Shown here in pieces: positions 9,985 through 22,191 of a stretch of DNA of 64,000 nt. The notes beneath the pieces were generated by a model that saw only the letters and a list, made by a program, of their open reading frames with translations, was not told the origin of the DNA and ran no database searches. The number at the start of each line of letters is the position of its first letter. The first letter of the stretch is position 1. The stretch is from Dickeya aquatica (GTDB lineage Bacteria > Pseudomonadota > Gammaproteobacteria > Enterobacterales > Enterobacteriaceae). Made by a program: the position numbers and the translations under genes. The DNA is taken from the NCBI RefSeq assembly GCF_900095885.1, contig NZ_LT615367.1, forward strand, positions 248,001 through 312,000, read 5' to 3'.

Positions 9985-11358
9985 ATGGCTTTGTGGGGCG
10001 GGCGGTTCACGCAGGCAGCCGATCGGCGTTTTAAACAGTTCAACGATTCACTGCGGTTTGATTACCGTCTGGCGGAGCAGGACATCATCGGTTCCATTGG
10101 CTGGTCTAAAGCGCTGGTGACGGTGAACGTACTGAGCGCTCAGGAACAGCAGCAACTGGAGCAGGCACTCAATGTGCTGTTGACAGAAGTGCAGGCCGAC
10201 CCTGAGGCGATTCTGCAAAGCGATGCGGAAGATATTCACAGCTGGGTTGAGCAGAAACTGATCGAGAAAGTCGGCAATCTGGGTAAGAAACTGCATACCG
10301 GACGCAGCCGTAACGATCAGGTAGCGACTGACCTGAAACTGTGGTGCAAGGCGCAGGTGAGTGAGCTGGCGCAGGCGATTCGTCATCTGCGTGCGGCCTT
10401 GGTCGCTACCGCCGAAGCCAATCAGGATGCGGTGATGCCCGGTTACACCCACTTGCAACGCGCCCAGCCGGTGACGTTTGCCCACTGGTGCCTGGCCTAT
10501 CACGAAATGCTGGCGCGCGATGAAAGCCGCCTGGAAGACACGCTTAAGCGTCTGGATGTCAGCCCGCTGGGCTGCGGCGCGCTGGCGGGCACCGCGTATC
10601 CGATTGATCGCGAGCAGTTAGCCGGTTGGCTGGGGTTTGCCTCTGCTACCCGCAACAGTCTGGATACGGTCTCTGACCGCGATCACGTACTGGAACTGCT
10701 GTCTGATGCCTCTATCGGCATGGTGCACCTGTCGCGCTTTGCTGAAGATCTGATTTTCTTTAACAGTGGTGAGGCCGCGTTTGTTGAGTTGTCTGACCGT
10801 GTGACTTCCGGCTCGTCGCTGATGCCGCAGAAGAAAAACCCGGATGCGCTGGAGCTGATCCGCGGTAAGTGCGGCCGTGTACAGGGCGCGCTGGCTGGTA
10901 TGCTGGTGACGCTAAAAGGCCTGCCGCTGGCCTATAACAAGGATATGCAGGAAGACAAAGAAGGGCTGTTTGACGCGCTGGACACCTGGCACGACTGCCT
11001 GCTGATGGCAGCACTGGTGCTCGAAGGTATTCAGGTTAAACGCCCGCGTTGCCAGGAAGCGGCCGAGCAAGGGTATGCGAATTCGACCGAACTGGCGGAT
11101 TATCTGGTTGCCAAGGGCGTGCCATTCCGCGAAGCGCACCATATCGTCGGTGAAGCGGTGGTAGAGGCGATTCGTCAGGGCAAAGCGCTGGAAGCGCTGT
11201 CGCTGGCCGAGCTTAAACAGTTTAGCGCGGTTATCGCAGACGATGTTTATCCGGCGCTGTCGCTGCAATCCTGTCTGGAAAAACGTGCCGCCCAGGGTGG
11301 CGTGTCGCCTCAGCAGGTGGCTCAGGCTATCACTGTTGCCAAACAAAGCCTGGCCTAA
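9985..11358 (+). CDS. argH: Argininosuccinate lyase
   Basis: The enzyme splits argininosuccinate into arginine and fumarate, the last step of arginine synthesis. The protein is 457 residues, the usual length. The fumarase/aspartase superfamily signature [12 protein letters not shown] lies near residue 280, with HTGRSRNDQ near residue 107 and TPLQR-like THLQRAQP. The frame is open from 9910, but [10 protein letters not shown] at 9985 matches the family start and has a GGGAG ribosome binding site; the extra 25 codons are not conserved. It is the last gene of argCBH. In E. coli oxyR follows; here rmuC follows. Confidence 0.97.
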   Translation: MALWGGRFTQAADRRFKQFNDSLRFDYRLAEQDIIGSIGWSKALVTVNVLSAQEQQQLEQALNVLLTEVQADPEAILQSDAEDIHSWVEQKLIEKVGNLGKKLHTGRSRNDQVATDLKLWCKAQVSELAQAIRHLRAALVATAEANQDAVMPGYTHLQRAQPVTFAHWCLAYHEMLARDESRLEDTLKRLDVSPLGCGALAGTAYPIDREQLAGWLGFASATRNSLDTVSDRDHVLELLSDASIGMVHLSRFAEDLIFFNSGEAAFVELSDRVTSGSSLMPQKKNPDALELIRGKCGRVQGALAGMLVTLKGLPLAYNKDMQEDKEGLFDALDTWHDCLLMAALVLEGIQVKRPRCQEAAEQGYANSTELADYLVAKGVPFREAHHIVGEAVVEAIRQGKALEALSLAELKQFSAVIADDVYPALSLQSCLEKRAAQGGVSPQQVAQAITVAKQSLA

Positions 11359-11380
11359 ACTACGCGTTACCCACCTTCAG

Positions 11381-11410
11381 AAACCGGCCACTTGGCCGGT
11401 TTTGTTTTTT
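11381..11410 (+). terminator. Rho-independent terminator of argCBH
   Basis: AAACCGGCC at 11381-11389 pairs perfectly with GGCCGGTTT at 11394-11402 around ACTT, followed by a run of Ts. It is embedded in a longer inverted repeat, 11371-11385 with 11420-11434. Confidence 0.93.
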
Positions 11411-11538
11411 CTCTCGCCGGGTTTCTGAAGGTGGCTCGCATTTCCTTCATTCGCAAGCGGTTCTCACGGCGGATTTTTCAGATCACCTCTGGACAGATAT
11501 ACAGTCTCACTTTACCTTGGCGCAAACAGTAATCAGCA

Positions 11539-13068
11539 ATGTGGGGGAGTGTGGATATCTCCTTGTTTTATGGTGTAGGCGGCGGTGTGGTGGGGTTATT
11601 GCTGGGGTGGCTGATGACAAGCTTGCTGCAACAGCAGCGCCAGGCACGCCATGACACCGAATTGCAGTTGCAGCAGCAGGCGCTGGCGCTGGCGCGTCAG
11701 TCGCTGGCTGAAACGCAAAAGGCCAGCCAGCAACAGCAACAGCGGCTCGAGCAACAGGCGCAGGAGTTGCGCACGTTACATGCGCAACGCGCGGCCGGTG
11801 AGGAAAAATTGCGCCAGTTGGCGGAGTTACGTGAAGAGTGCACTCAGCTTAATCAGGAACTGCGTACGCTGCGCGAAGCGAACGGTGCGCAGGAAGCCGA
11901 GCTGCGTGAAGTCACCATTCGTCTTGAGGAAACCCGGCTGGCGGCGGAAGAAAAACAGCGGTTGTTGATGAACAGCGAGCAACGCTTATCCACCCAGTTT
12001 GAGAACCTCGCCAATCGCATCTTTGAACAGAATGGTCACAAGGTGGATAGGCAAAATCAGCAGAGCATGGAGAAATTGCTGACCCCGCTGCGCGAGCAAC
12101 TGGATGGTTTTCGCCGTCAGGTGCAGGAGAGTTTTGGTGCGGAATCGCGCGAGCGGCATACGCTGGCGCATGAGATTCGTAACCTGCAACAGCTTAACGC
12201 CCGCATGGCGCAGGAAGCTATCAACCTCACCAACGCCTTGAAAGGCGATAATAAAACTCAGGGCAACTGGGGGGAAGTGGTGCTTAGCCGCATTCTGGAA
12301 AGCTCCGGGTTACGAGAAGGGTATGAGTATGAAACGCAGGTCAGCCTGAAAACGGGGGAGAATAACCGCCTGCAACCCGATGTGGTGGTGCGTTTACCGC
12401 ACGGTAAAGATGTGGTGATTGATGCCAAAATGTCGCTGGTGGCTTATGAACGCTATTTCAACGCTGATAATGAGCCTGAGCGGGCGGCAGCATTAAATGA
12501 ACACCTGTTATCGATTCGTAGTCATCTGCGTCAACTGGGTGCGAAGGACTATCAGCAACTGCCGGGGCTGCGTTCGCTTGATTATGTGTTGATGTTTATT
12601 CCGGTGGAACCGGCGTTTTTGGTGGCGATTAACCACCAGCCAGACCTCATCACCGAGGCGTTGCGTCACAATATTATGCTGGTCAGCCCCACCACGCTGC
12701 TGGTTGCGTTGCGAACCATTAACAACCTCTGGCGTTACGAACAACAAAGCCGCAATGCTCAACACATTGCCGAACGTGCCTCCCGGCTCTATGACAAGTT
12801 ACGCCTGTTTATCGATGACATGGCTGCATTGGGGCAGGGGCTTGATAAAGCACAGGCAGGATACCGGCAAGCGATGAAAAAGCTGGCGGGCGGGCGGGGT
12901 AATTTGATCAATCAGGCCGAAGGGTTCCGCGCATTAGGGGTTGAGATTAAAAAACCGATAAATCTGCCAGCCGTTGAGGATGATTTTTTACCATCTGACT
13001 CGGTGCAGGCGTTGTCGTCATCGCATCATGAGCCGGAACAAGGGGATAGCGAACCGGCAGACGCGTAG
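11539..13068 (+). CDS. rmuC: DNA recombination protein RmuC
   Basis: RmuC limits recombination at short inverted repeats and has a nuclease-like fold; its biochemical action is not fully established. The 509-residue protein has an N-terminal membrane segment (about residues 9-30), a Gln/Glu-rich coiled coil (about 30-150), and the conserved domain with NEW-type motifs such as TQGNWGEVVLSRILE, QPDVVVRLP, VIDAKMSL and SPTTLLVALRT. The start is uncertain. The ATG at 11539 has no clear ribosome binding site, while a GGGGGAG at 11543-11549 would fit an in-frame TTG at 11563. In E. coli rmuC follows udp and precedes ubiE; here the arginine block is placed between udp and rmuC. Confidence 0.93.
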   Translation: MWGSVDISLFYGVGGGVVGLLLGWLMTSLLQQQRQARHDTELQLQQQALALARQSLAETQKASQQQQQRLEQQAQELRTLHAQRAAGEEKLRQLAELREECTQLNQELRTLREANGAQEAELREVTIRLEETRLAAEEKQRLLMNSEQRLSTQFENLANRIFEQNGHKVDRQNQQSMEKLLTPLREQLDGFRRQVQESFGAESRERHTLAHEIRNLQQLNARMAQEAINLTNALKGDNKTQGNWGEVVLSRILESSGLREGYEYETQVSLKTGENNRLQPDVVVRLPHGKDVVIDAKMSLVAYERYFNADNEPERAAALNEHLLSIRSHLRQLGAKDYQQLPGLRSLDYVLMFIPVEPAFLVAINHQPDLITEALRHNIMLVSPTTLLVALRTINNLWRYEQQSRNAQHIAERASRLYDKLRLFIDDMAALGQGLDKAQAGYRQAMKKLAGGRGNLINQAEGFRALGVEIKKPINLPAVEDDFLPSDSVQALSSSHHEPEQGDSEPADA

Positions 13069-13229
13069 CCGATGACCGGCAGGCTTGAGGTGCGGGTGTG
13101 ACCGGGTATGCGGGTATGAAAAGAAGGGCGGTCGCTTTTGGGCAGGGTCTGTTACACTCTCTAGCTGTTTATACTCCTTACCCATTAATAGGTAATAGGC
13201 TCCTGAAGTTGAAAAAGCAGGCGGATAAC

Positions 13230-13985
13230 ATGGCAGACGATTCGGACAAAACGACACACTTTGGTTTTCGCACGGTGGCTAAAGACGAAAAAGCCTCAAT
13301 GGTGGCAGATGTATTTCACTCTGTGGCAGCCAAATATGACCTGATGAACGATTTGATGTCGTTTGGTATTCACCGCATCTGGAAACGCTTCACGATTGAA
13401 TGCAGTGGTGTGCGCCGTGGGCAGCGTGTTTTGGATCTGGCGGGCGGTACTGGCGACCTGACAGCGAAATTCTCCCGTCTGGTGGGTGATGAAGGCGAAG
13501 TGGTACTGGCTGACATTAATGCTTCGATGCTGAAAGTTGGGCGTGAAAAACTGCGTAATAATGGCGTGGTGGGCAATGTCAGCTATGTTCAGGCCAATGC
13601 AGAGGCGTTGCCATTCCCTGATAACTTCTTTGACTGCATCACCATCTCTTTTGGGTTGCGTAACGTGACGGATAAAGAAAAAGCGCTGCGTTCAATGTGC
13701 CGGGTGCTTAAGCCTGGTGGGCGCTTGCTGGTACTTGAGTTCTCCAAACCGACGGTGAAAGCACTCAGTAAAGTCTACGATACCTACTCTTTCCATGTAT
13801 TACCTCGTATCGGTGAACTGGTGGCCAGCGATGCTGGCAGCTATCGTTATCTGGCAGAATCTATTCGTATGCATCCTGACCAGGACACGCTGAAAGGGAT
13901 GATGGCCGAGGCCGGTTTTGACAACGTGGAATATTTCAACCTCACCGGTGGTATTGTGGCACTGCATCGCGGATTTAAATTCTGA
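13230..13985 (+). CDS. ubiE: Ubiquinone/menaquinone C-methyltransferase
   Basis: The enzyme adds the C-methyl group to demethylmenaquinol and to 2-polyprenyl-6-methoxy-1,4-benzoquinol using S-adenosylmethionine. The protein is 251 residues, the E. coli length. SAM-binding motif I is [12 protein letters not shown], and the family signature [18 protein letters not shown] lies near residues 35-52. The frame is open from 13098, but the ATG at 13230 matches the family start ([13 protein letters not shown]); the 44 upstream codons are not conserved. It heads the ubiE-ubiJ-ubiB group, with ubiJ starting 7 bases after its stop. Confidence 0.97.
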   Translation: MADDSDKTTHFGFRTVAKDEKASMVADVFHSVAAKYDLMNDLMSFGIHRIWKRFTIECSGVRRGQRVLDLAGGTGDLTAKFSRLVGDEGEVVLADINASMLKVGREKLRNNGVVGNVSYVQANAEALPFPDNFFDCITISFGLRNVTDKEKALRSMCRVLKPGGRLLVLEFSKPTVKALSKVYDTYSFHVLPRIGELVASDAGSYRYLAESIRMHPDQDTLKGMMAEAGFDNVEYFNLTGGIVALHRGFKF

Positions 13986-13992
13986 GCGGGAT

Positions 13993-14607
13993 ATGCCTAT
14001 GTTGATAATGCCTGTGTTGACGGCAGCGCTGGAAACAGCACTGAATTCGCTCTTGTTTCGTGACCGCAGCATGAAGGCGGCGCGTCAGCGTTTGCATGGT
14101 AAAACCTTGAGAATCGAGGTGGCGGAGCTGGAAACACCGCTGGTGTTAGTTTTCTCTGAGTATCGCCTTGACGTAGTAAGCCAGTGGCTAACGCCACCAG
14201 ATTGCCTGCTGCAAACCCGATTGTCCGCATTGATGACATTACGCGATCGTCAGCAACTGTCCGCGCTGATGCGCAGTGGTGATTTAGTGCTGGAAGGGGA
14301 TATTCAGGTGGCACAACAATTTATCACGCTGCTGGATATGGCGGAGTTTGACCTTGCGCAATGGCTGTCACCCTGGCTGGGTGATATCGCGGCTGAAGGG
14401 TTAAGCCAGGCAGCGGGTAAGCTGGTAAAGGGCTTAACGCAAGGACTCGGCCGTCAACAGCAGGCATTATCAGAAACACTCACTGAAGAGTGGCGTTTGT
14501 CACCGGGCAAGCTGGAAGGGGTCTGGTTTGCAGGAGAGGTTGACGCACTGGAGCAATCGCTTGATGCGCTGGCTGCGCGTTTGGCCAGGCTGGAGGGAGT
14601 ACAATGA
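13993..14607 (+). CDS. ubiJ: Ubiquinone biosynthesis accessory factor UbiJ
   Basis: UbiJ carries an SCP2-type lipid-binding fold and is an accessory part of the soluble Ubi complex that handles ubiquinone intermediates. The product is 204 residues against 201 in E. coli. The conserved core includes [40 protein letters not shown] and TEEWRLSPG, followed by a C-terminal helix. The start at 13993 ([14 protein letters not shown]) is chosen over a longer frame because it follows ubiE directly; a second ATG lies two codons later. Its stop overlaps the ubiB start in ATGA. In E. coli an sRNA, EsrE, has been reported from this locus; I cannot show one here. Confidence 0.93.
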   Translation: MPMLIMPVLTAALETALNSLLFRDRSMKAARQRLHGKTLRIEVAELETPLVLVFSEYRLDVVSQWLTPPDCLLQTRLSALMTLRDRQQLSALMRSGDLVLEGDIQVAQQFITLLDMAEFDLAQWLSPWLGDIAAEGLSQAAGKLVKGLTQGLGRQQQALSETLTEEWRLSPGKLEGVWFAGEVDALEQSLDALAARLARLEGVQ

Positions 14608-16241
14608 CGCCGGGAGAATTATTGCGTCTTTACCGGATTATCGGGGTACTGCTGAGCTACGGGCTTGATGAGCTTATCCCACGCATTCCGCTAACGCTAC
14701 CGCTGCGTTTGTGGCGTCACTTGCTGTTTTGGCTGCCAAACCGACACAAAGAGAAACCACTGGGAGAGCGTTTGCGTCTGGCGTTGCAGGAGCTTGGCCC
14801 GGTGTGGATTAAGTTTGGCCAGATGATGTCTACCCGCCGTGACCTGTTTCCTGTTGCTATCGCCGATCAACTGGCCATGCTGCAAGATCAGGTTGAACCA
14901 TTTGATGGCGAACTTGCTCGCCAGCAAATTGAAGCATCGATGGGGGGGAAGCTGGAAACCTGGTTTGACGACTTTGAGGTCAAGCCGCTGGCATCGGCAT
15001 CGATTGCCCAGGTGCATACGGCGCGTCTGAAAACTACAGGCAAAGAGATTGTCATCAAGGTGATTCGGCCAGATATCTTACCGGTTATCAAAGCCGACAT
15101 GCGCCTGATGAACCGACTGGCTGGCTGGCTGCCCATCTTGTTGCCTGATGGCCGACGTTTGCGCCCGCGTGAAGTGGTGCGTGACTACGAAAAAACCCTG
15201 CTTGATGAGCTTAACCTGCTGCGTGAGGCCGCCAACGCCATTCAACTGCGACGTAACTTTGAAAACAGCCCGATGCTATATGTACCGGAAATTTATTCCG
15301 ATTATTGTAACGAGCGTGTGCTGGTGATGGAGCGCATTTACGGTATTCCGGTATCGGATATCGACGCGCTTAAACGGCATGGCGTGAATATGCCATTGCT
15401 GGCAGAGCGTGGGGTGCAGGTGTTTTTTACTCAGGTGTTCCGCGACAGCTTTTTCCATGCAGATATGCATCCAGGCAACATTTTTGTCAGCTATGAACAC
15501 CCGGAAGATCCCCAATACATTGGTATTGACTGCGGCATCGTTGGTTCTCTGAACAAAGAGGATAAACGCTATCTGGCTGAGAATTTTATCGCTTTCTTCA
15601 ACCGGGATTACCGCCGTGTGGCGGAACTGCATGTCGATTCTGGCTGGGTACCACAAGACACTAACGTTGAAGAGTTTGAGTTCGCTATTCGTACCGTATG
15701 CGAGCCGATATTTGAAAAGCCGTTAGCAGAAATTTCTTTTGGTCATGTATTATTGAACCTCTTTAATACGGCTCGTCGCTTTAATATGGAAGTGCAGCCA
15801 CAACTGGTGCTGCTGCAAAAGACGCTGCTGTATATTGAAGGCGTTGGCCGCCAGCTTTACCCGCAACTTGACTTGTGGAAGACGGCGAAACCTTTTTTGG
15901 AAACCTGGGTGAAAGACCAGGTTGGTCTTCCTGCAATGTTGCGGGCGTTTAAAGAAAAAGCGCCGTTTTGGGCAGAGAAACTGCCTGAGATCCCAGAGCT
16001 GTTCTACGACAGCTTACGCCAGCATAAGATGCTAAAACAGAATATGGATCGGTTGTCTAATGAGCTGCGTACCCAGCGCATCCGTCAGGGGCAGTCTCGT
16101 TATATGCTGGGTGTTGGGGCGGCATTGTTGCTCAGTGGCACTGCGTTACTGATAAGCCAGGCGGAGGCTCATGTTGTTCCTGCCGGGCTGATTGCGGCCG
16201 GTTTGGTGGCCTGGATAATAGGTTGGCGGTGTACACGTTGA
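14604..16241 (+). CDS. ubiB: Atypical protein kinase-like ubiquinone biosynthesis protein
   Basis: UbiB is an ABC1/ADCK-type kinase-like ATPase needed for ubiquinone synthesis, probably to extract or present lipid intermediates at the inner membrane. The 545-residue protein has the family KxGQ motif in [16 protein letters not shown] (about residue 70), an alanine-rich nucleotide loop ASASIAQVH, the catalytic HADMHPGN and the metal-binding DCGIVG. Two hydrophobic segments at the C-terminus (about 500-542) anchor it in the membrane. The start overlaps the ubiJ stop, so the two are translationally coupled. Confidence 0.97.
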   Translation: MTPGELLRLYRIIGVLLSYGLDELIPRIPLTLPLRLWRHLLFWLPNRHKEKPLGERLRLALQELGPVWIKFGQMMSTRRDLFPVAIADQLAMLQDQVEPFDGELARQQIEASMGGKLETWFDDFEVKPLASASIAQVHTARLKTTGKEIVIKVIRPDILPVIKADMRLMNRLAGWLPILLPDGRRLRPREVVRDYEKTLLDELNLLREAANAIQLRRNFENSPMLYVPEIYSDYCNERVLVMERIYGIPVSDIDALKRHGVNMPLLAERGVQVFFTQVFRDSFFHADMHPGNIFVSYEHPEDPQYIGIDCGIVGSLNKEDKRYLAENFIAFFNRDYRRVAELHVDSGWVPQDTNVEEFEFAIRTVCEPIFEKPLAEISFGHVLLNLFNTARRFNMEVQPQLVLLQKTLLYIEGVGRQLYPQLDLWKTAKPFLETWVKDQVGLPAMLRAFKEKAPFWAEKLPEIPELFYDSLRQHKMLKQNMDRLSNELRTQRIRQGQSRYMLGVGAALLLSGTALLISQAEAHVVPAGLIAAGLVAWIIGWRCTR

Positions 16242-16316
16242 ATATGGCTTTGTCACCGAGGTTAGGGTGATGAGTGTGTAGCATGAATTCCTTTTGAACA
16301 AAGAGGCAGGCAGAGT

Positions 16317-16574
16317 ATGGGCGGTATTAGTCTTCCAAGTTTGTTATTGATAGCGGTCATCGTGGTTTTATTGTTTGGTACGGGCAAGCTCAAATCGCTT
16401 GGTGCCGATCTCGGTGCCTCTATCAAAGGCTTCAAGAAAGCGATGAGTGATGACCAGCCTGCTGCACAGGATGACAAACAGCAACAGGATGCTGACTTTG
16501 CGACCAAGTCCGTTACGGAGCACAAGCCGCAGAGCAGCCAGGAAGAGAAAAATCAGCCTAAAGAGCGGGTGTAA
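16317..16574 (+). CDS. tatA: Sec-independent protein translocase subunit TatA
   Basis: TatA polymerises to form the passage for folded proteins carrying twin-arginine signals across the inner membrane. The 85-residue protein has a short N-terminal membrane helix (about residues 4-20, [18 protein letters not shown]), the FGTGKLK hinge, an amphipathic helix (about 22-42) and a charged, Gln-rich tail. It is the first of tatABC; tatB begins 3 bases after its stop. The gap to ubiB is 75 bases and could hold a promoter, which I could not assign. Confidence 0.95.
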   Translation: MGGISLPSLLLIAVIVVLLFGTGKLKSLGADLGASIKGFKKAMSDDQPAAQDDKQQQDADFATKSVTEHKPQSSQEEKNQPKERV

Positions 16575-16577
16575 CCG

Positions 16578-17171
16578 GTGTTTGATATCGGCTTTGGTGA
16601 ACTGTTGCTGGTGTTTGTGATTGCACTGGTGGTATTGGGGCCTGAACGTCTGCCGGTTGCGGTAAGAACGGTGGCAGGCTGGATTCGTACCCTGCGCTCG
16701 CTGGCATCAACGGTGCAAAACGAGCTGGCACAGGAAATGAAATTACAGGAGTTGCAGGAAAGCCTGAAGAAAGTCGAGCAGGCGAGCCAATTGCAGAATC
16801 TGTCGCCGGAACTCAAAGCCTCTATGGATGAGCTTAAAGAAGCGGCACAAGCGATAAAGCGTCCTCTCGGTATCAAACCGGATGGCACCGAATTACCGGA
16901 GCATATCCCGTTATCAGAGCCGCCCCTGGGTGATGACCGGCAGGCAGCGACGTTACCCGTTGCTACTTCTGCGCCCGGTGAGGTATCAGATGCGAAGCGT
17001 GTGACGTTATCAAAGTCTGTGGCAAGCCATGCTGCGGGCGCATCTGCCAGCCAATCGGATGAGCATAACGTCGTTGTGCAGCATTCCGCTGAGCATAAAA
17101 CCGCTGAAGTTAAAGCAAATACTGCGCAGTCGGTCGCGGCTGTTTCTTCCCAACCTTCTGGTGATCGTTAA
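16578..17171 (+). CDS. tatB: Sec-independent protein translocase subunit TatB
   Basis: TatB joins TatC in the receptor complex that binds twin-arginine signal peptides. The start is GTG, as in E. coli (VFDIGF). The 197-residue product has an N-terminal membrane helix (about 4-21), the [21 protein letters not shown] motif region with the conserved Glu8 and GPERLP hinge, an amphipathic helix, and a long poorly conserved tail rich in Ala and Ser. It is packed between tatA (3-base gap) and tatC (3-base gap), so all three are on one message. Confidence 0.95.
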   Translation: MFDIGFGELLLVFVIALVVLGPERLPVAVRTVAGWIRTLRSLASTVQNELAQEMKLQELQESLKKVEQASQLQNLSPELKASMDELKEAAQAIKRPLGIKPDGTELPEHIPLSEPPLGDDRQAATLPVATSAPGEVSDAKRVTLSKSVASHAAGASASQSDEHNVVVQHSAEHKTAEVKANTAQSVAAVSSQPSGDR

Positions 17172-17174
17172 CGT

Positions 17175-17945
17175 ATGGCTGTTGATCAAACCCAACCGCT
17201 GATCAGTCATTTGATAGAGCTACGCAAACGACTGTTAAACAGCATTATCAGCGTGCTGGTGGTATTTCTGGCGTTAATCTATTTTGCCAACGATATCTAT
17301 CAGATTGTCTCAGCTCCATTGATAAAGCAGATGCCGGCTGGAGCCAGCATGATAGCAACCGATGTGGCGTCGCCGTTTTTCACACCAATCAAACTGACGC
17401 TGATTGTTTCGGTGTTCCTGTCTGCACCGTTGGTGCTGTATCAGGTGTGGGCGTTCGTGGCCCCGGCACTGTATAAACATGAGCGGCGGCTAATGATGCC
17501 GTTGCTGGTTTCCAGCAGTTTGTTGTTTTATATGGGCATGGCCTTTGCCTATTTTATCGTGTTTCCGCTGGCGTTTGCCTTTTTTGCACAAACTGCGCCC
17601 AAAGGGGTACTGATAGCCACCGATATCAATAACTATCTTGATTTTGTGATGGCGCTATTTATGGCGTTTGGGGTGTCGTTTGAGGTGCCGGTGGCGATTG
17701 TGCTGCTGTGCTGGAGTGGTGTTGTCACACCGGAAGGGCTAAAGCAGAAACGGCCTTACGTGCTGGTCGGGGCATTCGTCGTAGGCATGTTACTGACACC
17801 GCCAGACGTCTTTTCCCAGACGCTGTTGGCTATCCCCATGTATTTGCTGTTTGAAATCGGCGTGTTTTTCGCGCGTTTTTATGTCGGCAAGCGGCGTCAT
17901 CCTGATGAAGAAGAGAGCGTGGACGAGTCAGCCCCCTCTTCCTGA
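17175..17945 (+). CDS. tatC: Sec-independent protein translocase subunit TatC
   Basis: TatC is the six-helix inner-membrane receptor for twin-arginine signal peptides. The 256-residue protein shows the cytoplasmic N-terminal motif [11 protein letters not shown], membrane segments at about 20-42, 70-92, 110-135, 155-180, 190-210 and 213-232, the conserved FxTPIKL loop and periplasmic Glu/Pro residues such as SFEVPVAI. The tail is short and acidic. A strong terminator follows, separating tatABC from tatD. Confidence 0.96.
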   Translation: MAVDQTQPLISHLIELRKRLLNSIISVLVVFLALIYFANDIYQIVSAPLIKQMPAGASMIATDVASPFFTPIKLTLIVSVFLSAPLVLYQVWAFVAPALYKHERRLMMPLLVSSSLLFYMGMAFAYFIVFPLAFAFFAQTAPKGVLIATDINNYLDFVMALFMAFGVSFEVPVAIVLLCWSGVVTPEGLKQKRPYVLVGAFVVGMLLTPPDVFSQTLLAIPMYLLFEIGVFFARFYVGKRRHPDEEESVDESAPSS

Positions 17946-17993
17946 TAGTGCAGTCACATGCGTGTGGTGGATGATGTCACACCGGTTTAGCGT

Positions 17994-18023
17994 AACACCT
18001 CTTTCGGGAGGTGTTGTCTTTTT
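17994..18023 (+). terminator. Rho-independent terminator after tatC
   Basis: AACACCTC at 17994-18001 pairs perfectly with GAGGTGTT at 18008-18015 around TTTCGG, followed by GTCTTTTT. It lies between tatC and tatD, so tatD is either read through or has its own start. Confidence 0.9.
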
Positions 18024-18077
18024 GGCCGCCTATCAGCGAGTGAACCGTGGCGGTGATGATGTGCGGGGTTGCCAGCG

Positions 18078-19897
<1,820 letters not shown>

Positions 19898-19916
19898 CGC
19901 ACCTCACTGTGTCACG

Positions 19917-19970
19917 ATGACGGCTCCTGCATCCATCCCTTGATGGGGCCGTCATGACTGTCAGGCTTTT
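19917..19970. terminator. Hairpin between hemB and rfaH
   Basis: ATGACGGC at 19917-19924 pairs with GCCGTCAT at 19948-19955 and an inner CATC/GATG stem can add to it. A T6 run follows after a short spacer on the plus strand. It separates convergent hemB and rfaH. Confidence 0.65.
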
Positions 19971-20449
19971 TTAAACTGACGGTTGTCGATACTCTGTCGC
20001 ACCTGTCTGTTGAGCAGATTGAGTAACAACATTGAACGCGCTTCGCCGTCTGGTTCGGTGTAAATGGCTTGCAGGCCGCTAAACATGCCTTCGGTAATCA
20101 CCACGCTATTCCCCGGTTGCGGTGTTTGCGGGTCAATATATCGCGTGTCCTGATGCTGGTGTAAATCATCAATCACCTGCTGGGGAACGGTGGCTGGCAG
20201 GTTGCCGAAGCGCACAAAATGACTGACGCCTCGGGTAGAACCCACGGTGGTGGTGTGGATCCGCTCCGGGTCAAATTCCACAAACAGGTAATTGGGAAAC
20301 AGTGGTTCGTTGACCTCGGTGCGTTTCCCCCGCACGATTTTCTCGAGTGCTATCATCGGACTGAGGCAAACGACCTCCTGGCGCTCCAGATGTTCTTTGG
20401 CCCGTAGCAGTTGGCCGCGTTTGCAATACAGTAGATACCAGGCTTGCAT
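19961..20449 (-). CDS. rfaH: Transcription antitermination protein RfaH
   Basis: RfaH is a NusG paralogue recruited to paused RNA polymerase at ops elements, allowing read-through of long LPS, capsule and virulence operons. The 162-residue length equals that of E. coli. The N-terminal NGN domain begins [21 protein letters not shown], and the C-terminal KOW part includes [13 protein letters not shown] and ends near residue 162. A longer frame to 20629 exists, but its extra 60 codons are not conserved, so the ATG at 20447-20449 is used. It is convergent with hemB and divergent from ubiD. Confidence 0.94.
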   Translation of the reverse strand: MQAWYLLYCKRGQLLRAKEHLERQEVVCLSPMIALEKIVRGKRTEVNEPLFPNYLFVEFDPERIHTTTVGSTRGVSHFVRFGNLPATVPQQVIDDLHQHQDTRYIDPQTPQPGNSVVITEGMFSGLQAIYTEPDGEARSMLLLNLLNRQVRQSIDNRQFKKA

Positions 20450-20594
20450 AGTTTCACTTATTTTGTGGTTGGCACATTCTGTGGTTGTCACAGCGCGCAG
20501 CATAGCAAAAGCCATGCGGGATAAAAATTTCCAGAATGGATTTTTCCCCCGGTGAATGTTCTGAGTGTTCAAGAACAAACCGTGTTGCCGGTAA

Positions 20595-20623
20595 GCGACA
20601 GCATTGTGAAGAGCCTCTATAAT
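20595..20623 (+). promoter_or_regulatory. Probable ubiD promoter
   Basis: GCGACA at 20595-20600 and a perfect TATAAT at 20618-20623 are 17 bases apart, with ubiD starting 23 bases later. The -35 matches TTGACA at four positions. Confidence 0.7.
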
Positions 20624-20645
20624 AGCCACTCCACTGACTTTTCAG

Positions 20646-22142
20646 ATGATCAGCATGAAATACCGTGACTTACGTGAATTTCTCGTTCAGCTTGAAGCGA
20701 GAGGCGAGCTTAAACGCATTCGTCAGCCGATTGATCCTTACCTCGAAATGACGGAAATCGCCGATCGCACCCTGCGTGCTGAAGGCCCGGCCTTATTGTT
20801 TGAAAACCCCAAAGGCTATGACATGCCGGTGTTATGCAACCTGTTTGGTACACCGAAAAGGGTGGCGCTGGGGATGGGGCAAGAGGAAGTGAGCGCGCTG
20901 CGTGACGTTGGCCGCTTGCTGGCATTCTTAAAGGAGCCGGAACCGCCGCGCGGGTTTCGTGACCTGGTGGATAAACTGCCGAAGTTTCGTCAGGTACTGA
21001 ACATGCCTACCAAACGCGTGTCGGGTGCACCCTGCCAGGAGCAGGTTTGGGAAGGCGAGGCGGTTGATTTAGGGCGTATTCCGATTATGCACTGCTGGCC
21101 CGGAGATGCCGCACCGCTGGTAACATGGGGGTTGACGGTGACGCGTGGGCCGTTTAAAGAGCGGCAGAATCTGGGTATTTACCGTCAGCAGTTGATTGGG
21201 CGTAATAAGCTTATCATGCGCTGGTTGTCCCATCGCGGTGGCGCACTCGATTTTCAGGAGTGGTGCCAGCAGCGGCCGGGTGAGCGTTTTCCGGTGGCTG
21301 TGGCGCTTGGCGCAGACCCGGCGACTATTCTTGGCGCGGTCACACCGGTGCCGGATACCTTGTCTGAATATGCCTTTGCCGGGTTGCTGCGTGGCCACAA
21401 AACCGAAGTGGTGAAATGCCTGTCGAGCGATCTTGAGGTGCCCGCCAGCGCGGAAATTGTGCTGGAAGGCTACATCGAACCGGGTGAAACCGCGCCCGAA
21501 GGGCCTTATGGCGACCACACCGGTTACTATAATGAAGTCGATCAGTTCCCGGTTTTTACCGTCACCCATGTCACGCAGCGGCGTGATGCGATTTATCATT
21601 CGACCTATACCGGACGACCGCCTGATGAGCCAGCGGTGCTTGGCGTGGCGTTAAATGAAGTGTTTGTGCCGCTGTTACAGAAACAGTTTCCAGAAATTGT
21701 CGATTTTTATCTGCCACCGGAGGGCTGTTCTTACCGTCTGGCGGTGGTTACTATGAAGAAACAGTACGCCGGACATGCCAAGCGGGTAATGATGGGTGTC
21801 TGGTCTTTCCTGCGCCAGTTTATGTACACCAAATTTGTTATCGTTTGCGATGATGATATCAATGCCCGTGACTGGAAAGATGTTATCTGGGCCATTACCA
21901 CCCGTATGGATCCGGCGCGAGATACGGTACTGGTGGAAAACACGCCGATAGACTATCTGGATTTTGCCTCGCCGGTTTCAGGGCTCGGCTCCAAAATGGG
22001 GCTGGATGCCACCAACAAGTGGCCGGGCGAAACGCAGCGTGAATGGGGCCATCCCATCACCAAGGATCCGGCGGTGGTGGCGCGGGTAGACGCCATGTGG
22101 CATGAGTTGGCTATTTTGAATGACAGCAATAAGTCGCGTTGA
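20646..22142 (+). CDS. ubiD: 4-hydroxy-3-polyprenylbenzoate decarboxylase
   Basis: The enzyme removes the carboxyl group of octaprenyl-hydroxybenzoate in ubiquinone synthesis, using prenylated FMN made by UbiX. The 498-residue protein matches the E. coli length (497). Conserved stretches include [32 protein letters not shown] for the cofactor, and [20 protein letters not shown] with the acidic active-site residues. The start [10 protein letters not shown] corresponds to the E. coli MDAMKYNDLR. The ribosome binding site is weak. fre follows 49 bases downstream. Confidence 0.97.
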   Translation: MISMKYRDLREFLVQLEARGELKRIRQPIDPYLEMTEIADRTLRAEGPALLFENPKGYDMPVLCNLFGTPKRVALGMGQEEVSALRDVGRLLAFLKEPEPPRGFRDLVDKLPKFRQVLNMPTKRVSGAPCQEQVWEGEAVDLGRIPIMHCWPGDAAPLVTWGLTVTRGPFKERQNLGIYRQQLIGRNKLIMRWLSHRGGALDFQEWCQQRPGERFPVAVALGADPATILGAVTPVPDTLSEYAFAGLLRGHKTEVVKCLSSDLEVPASAEIVLEGYIEPGETAPEGPYGDHTGYYNEVDQFPVFTVTHVTQRRDAIYHSTYTGRPPDEPAVLGVALNEVFVPLLQKQFPEIVDFYLPPEGCSYRLAVVTMKKQYAGHAKRVMMGVWSFLRQFMYTKFVIVCDDDINARDWKDVIWAITTRMDPARDTVLVENTPIDYLDFASPVSGLGSKMGLDATNKWPGETQREWGHPITKDPAVVARVDAMWHELAILNDSNKSR

Positions 22143-22191
22143 GGGCGCTTATGCTGTTCTCCGTTTTGCTTCGACCCGACAGAGGGATTGC

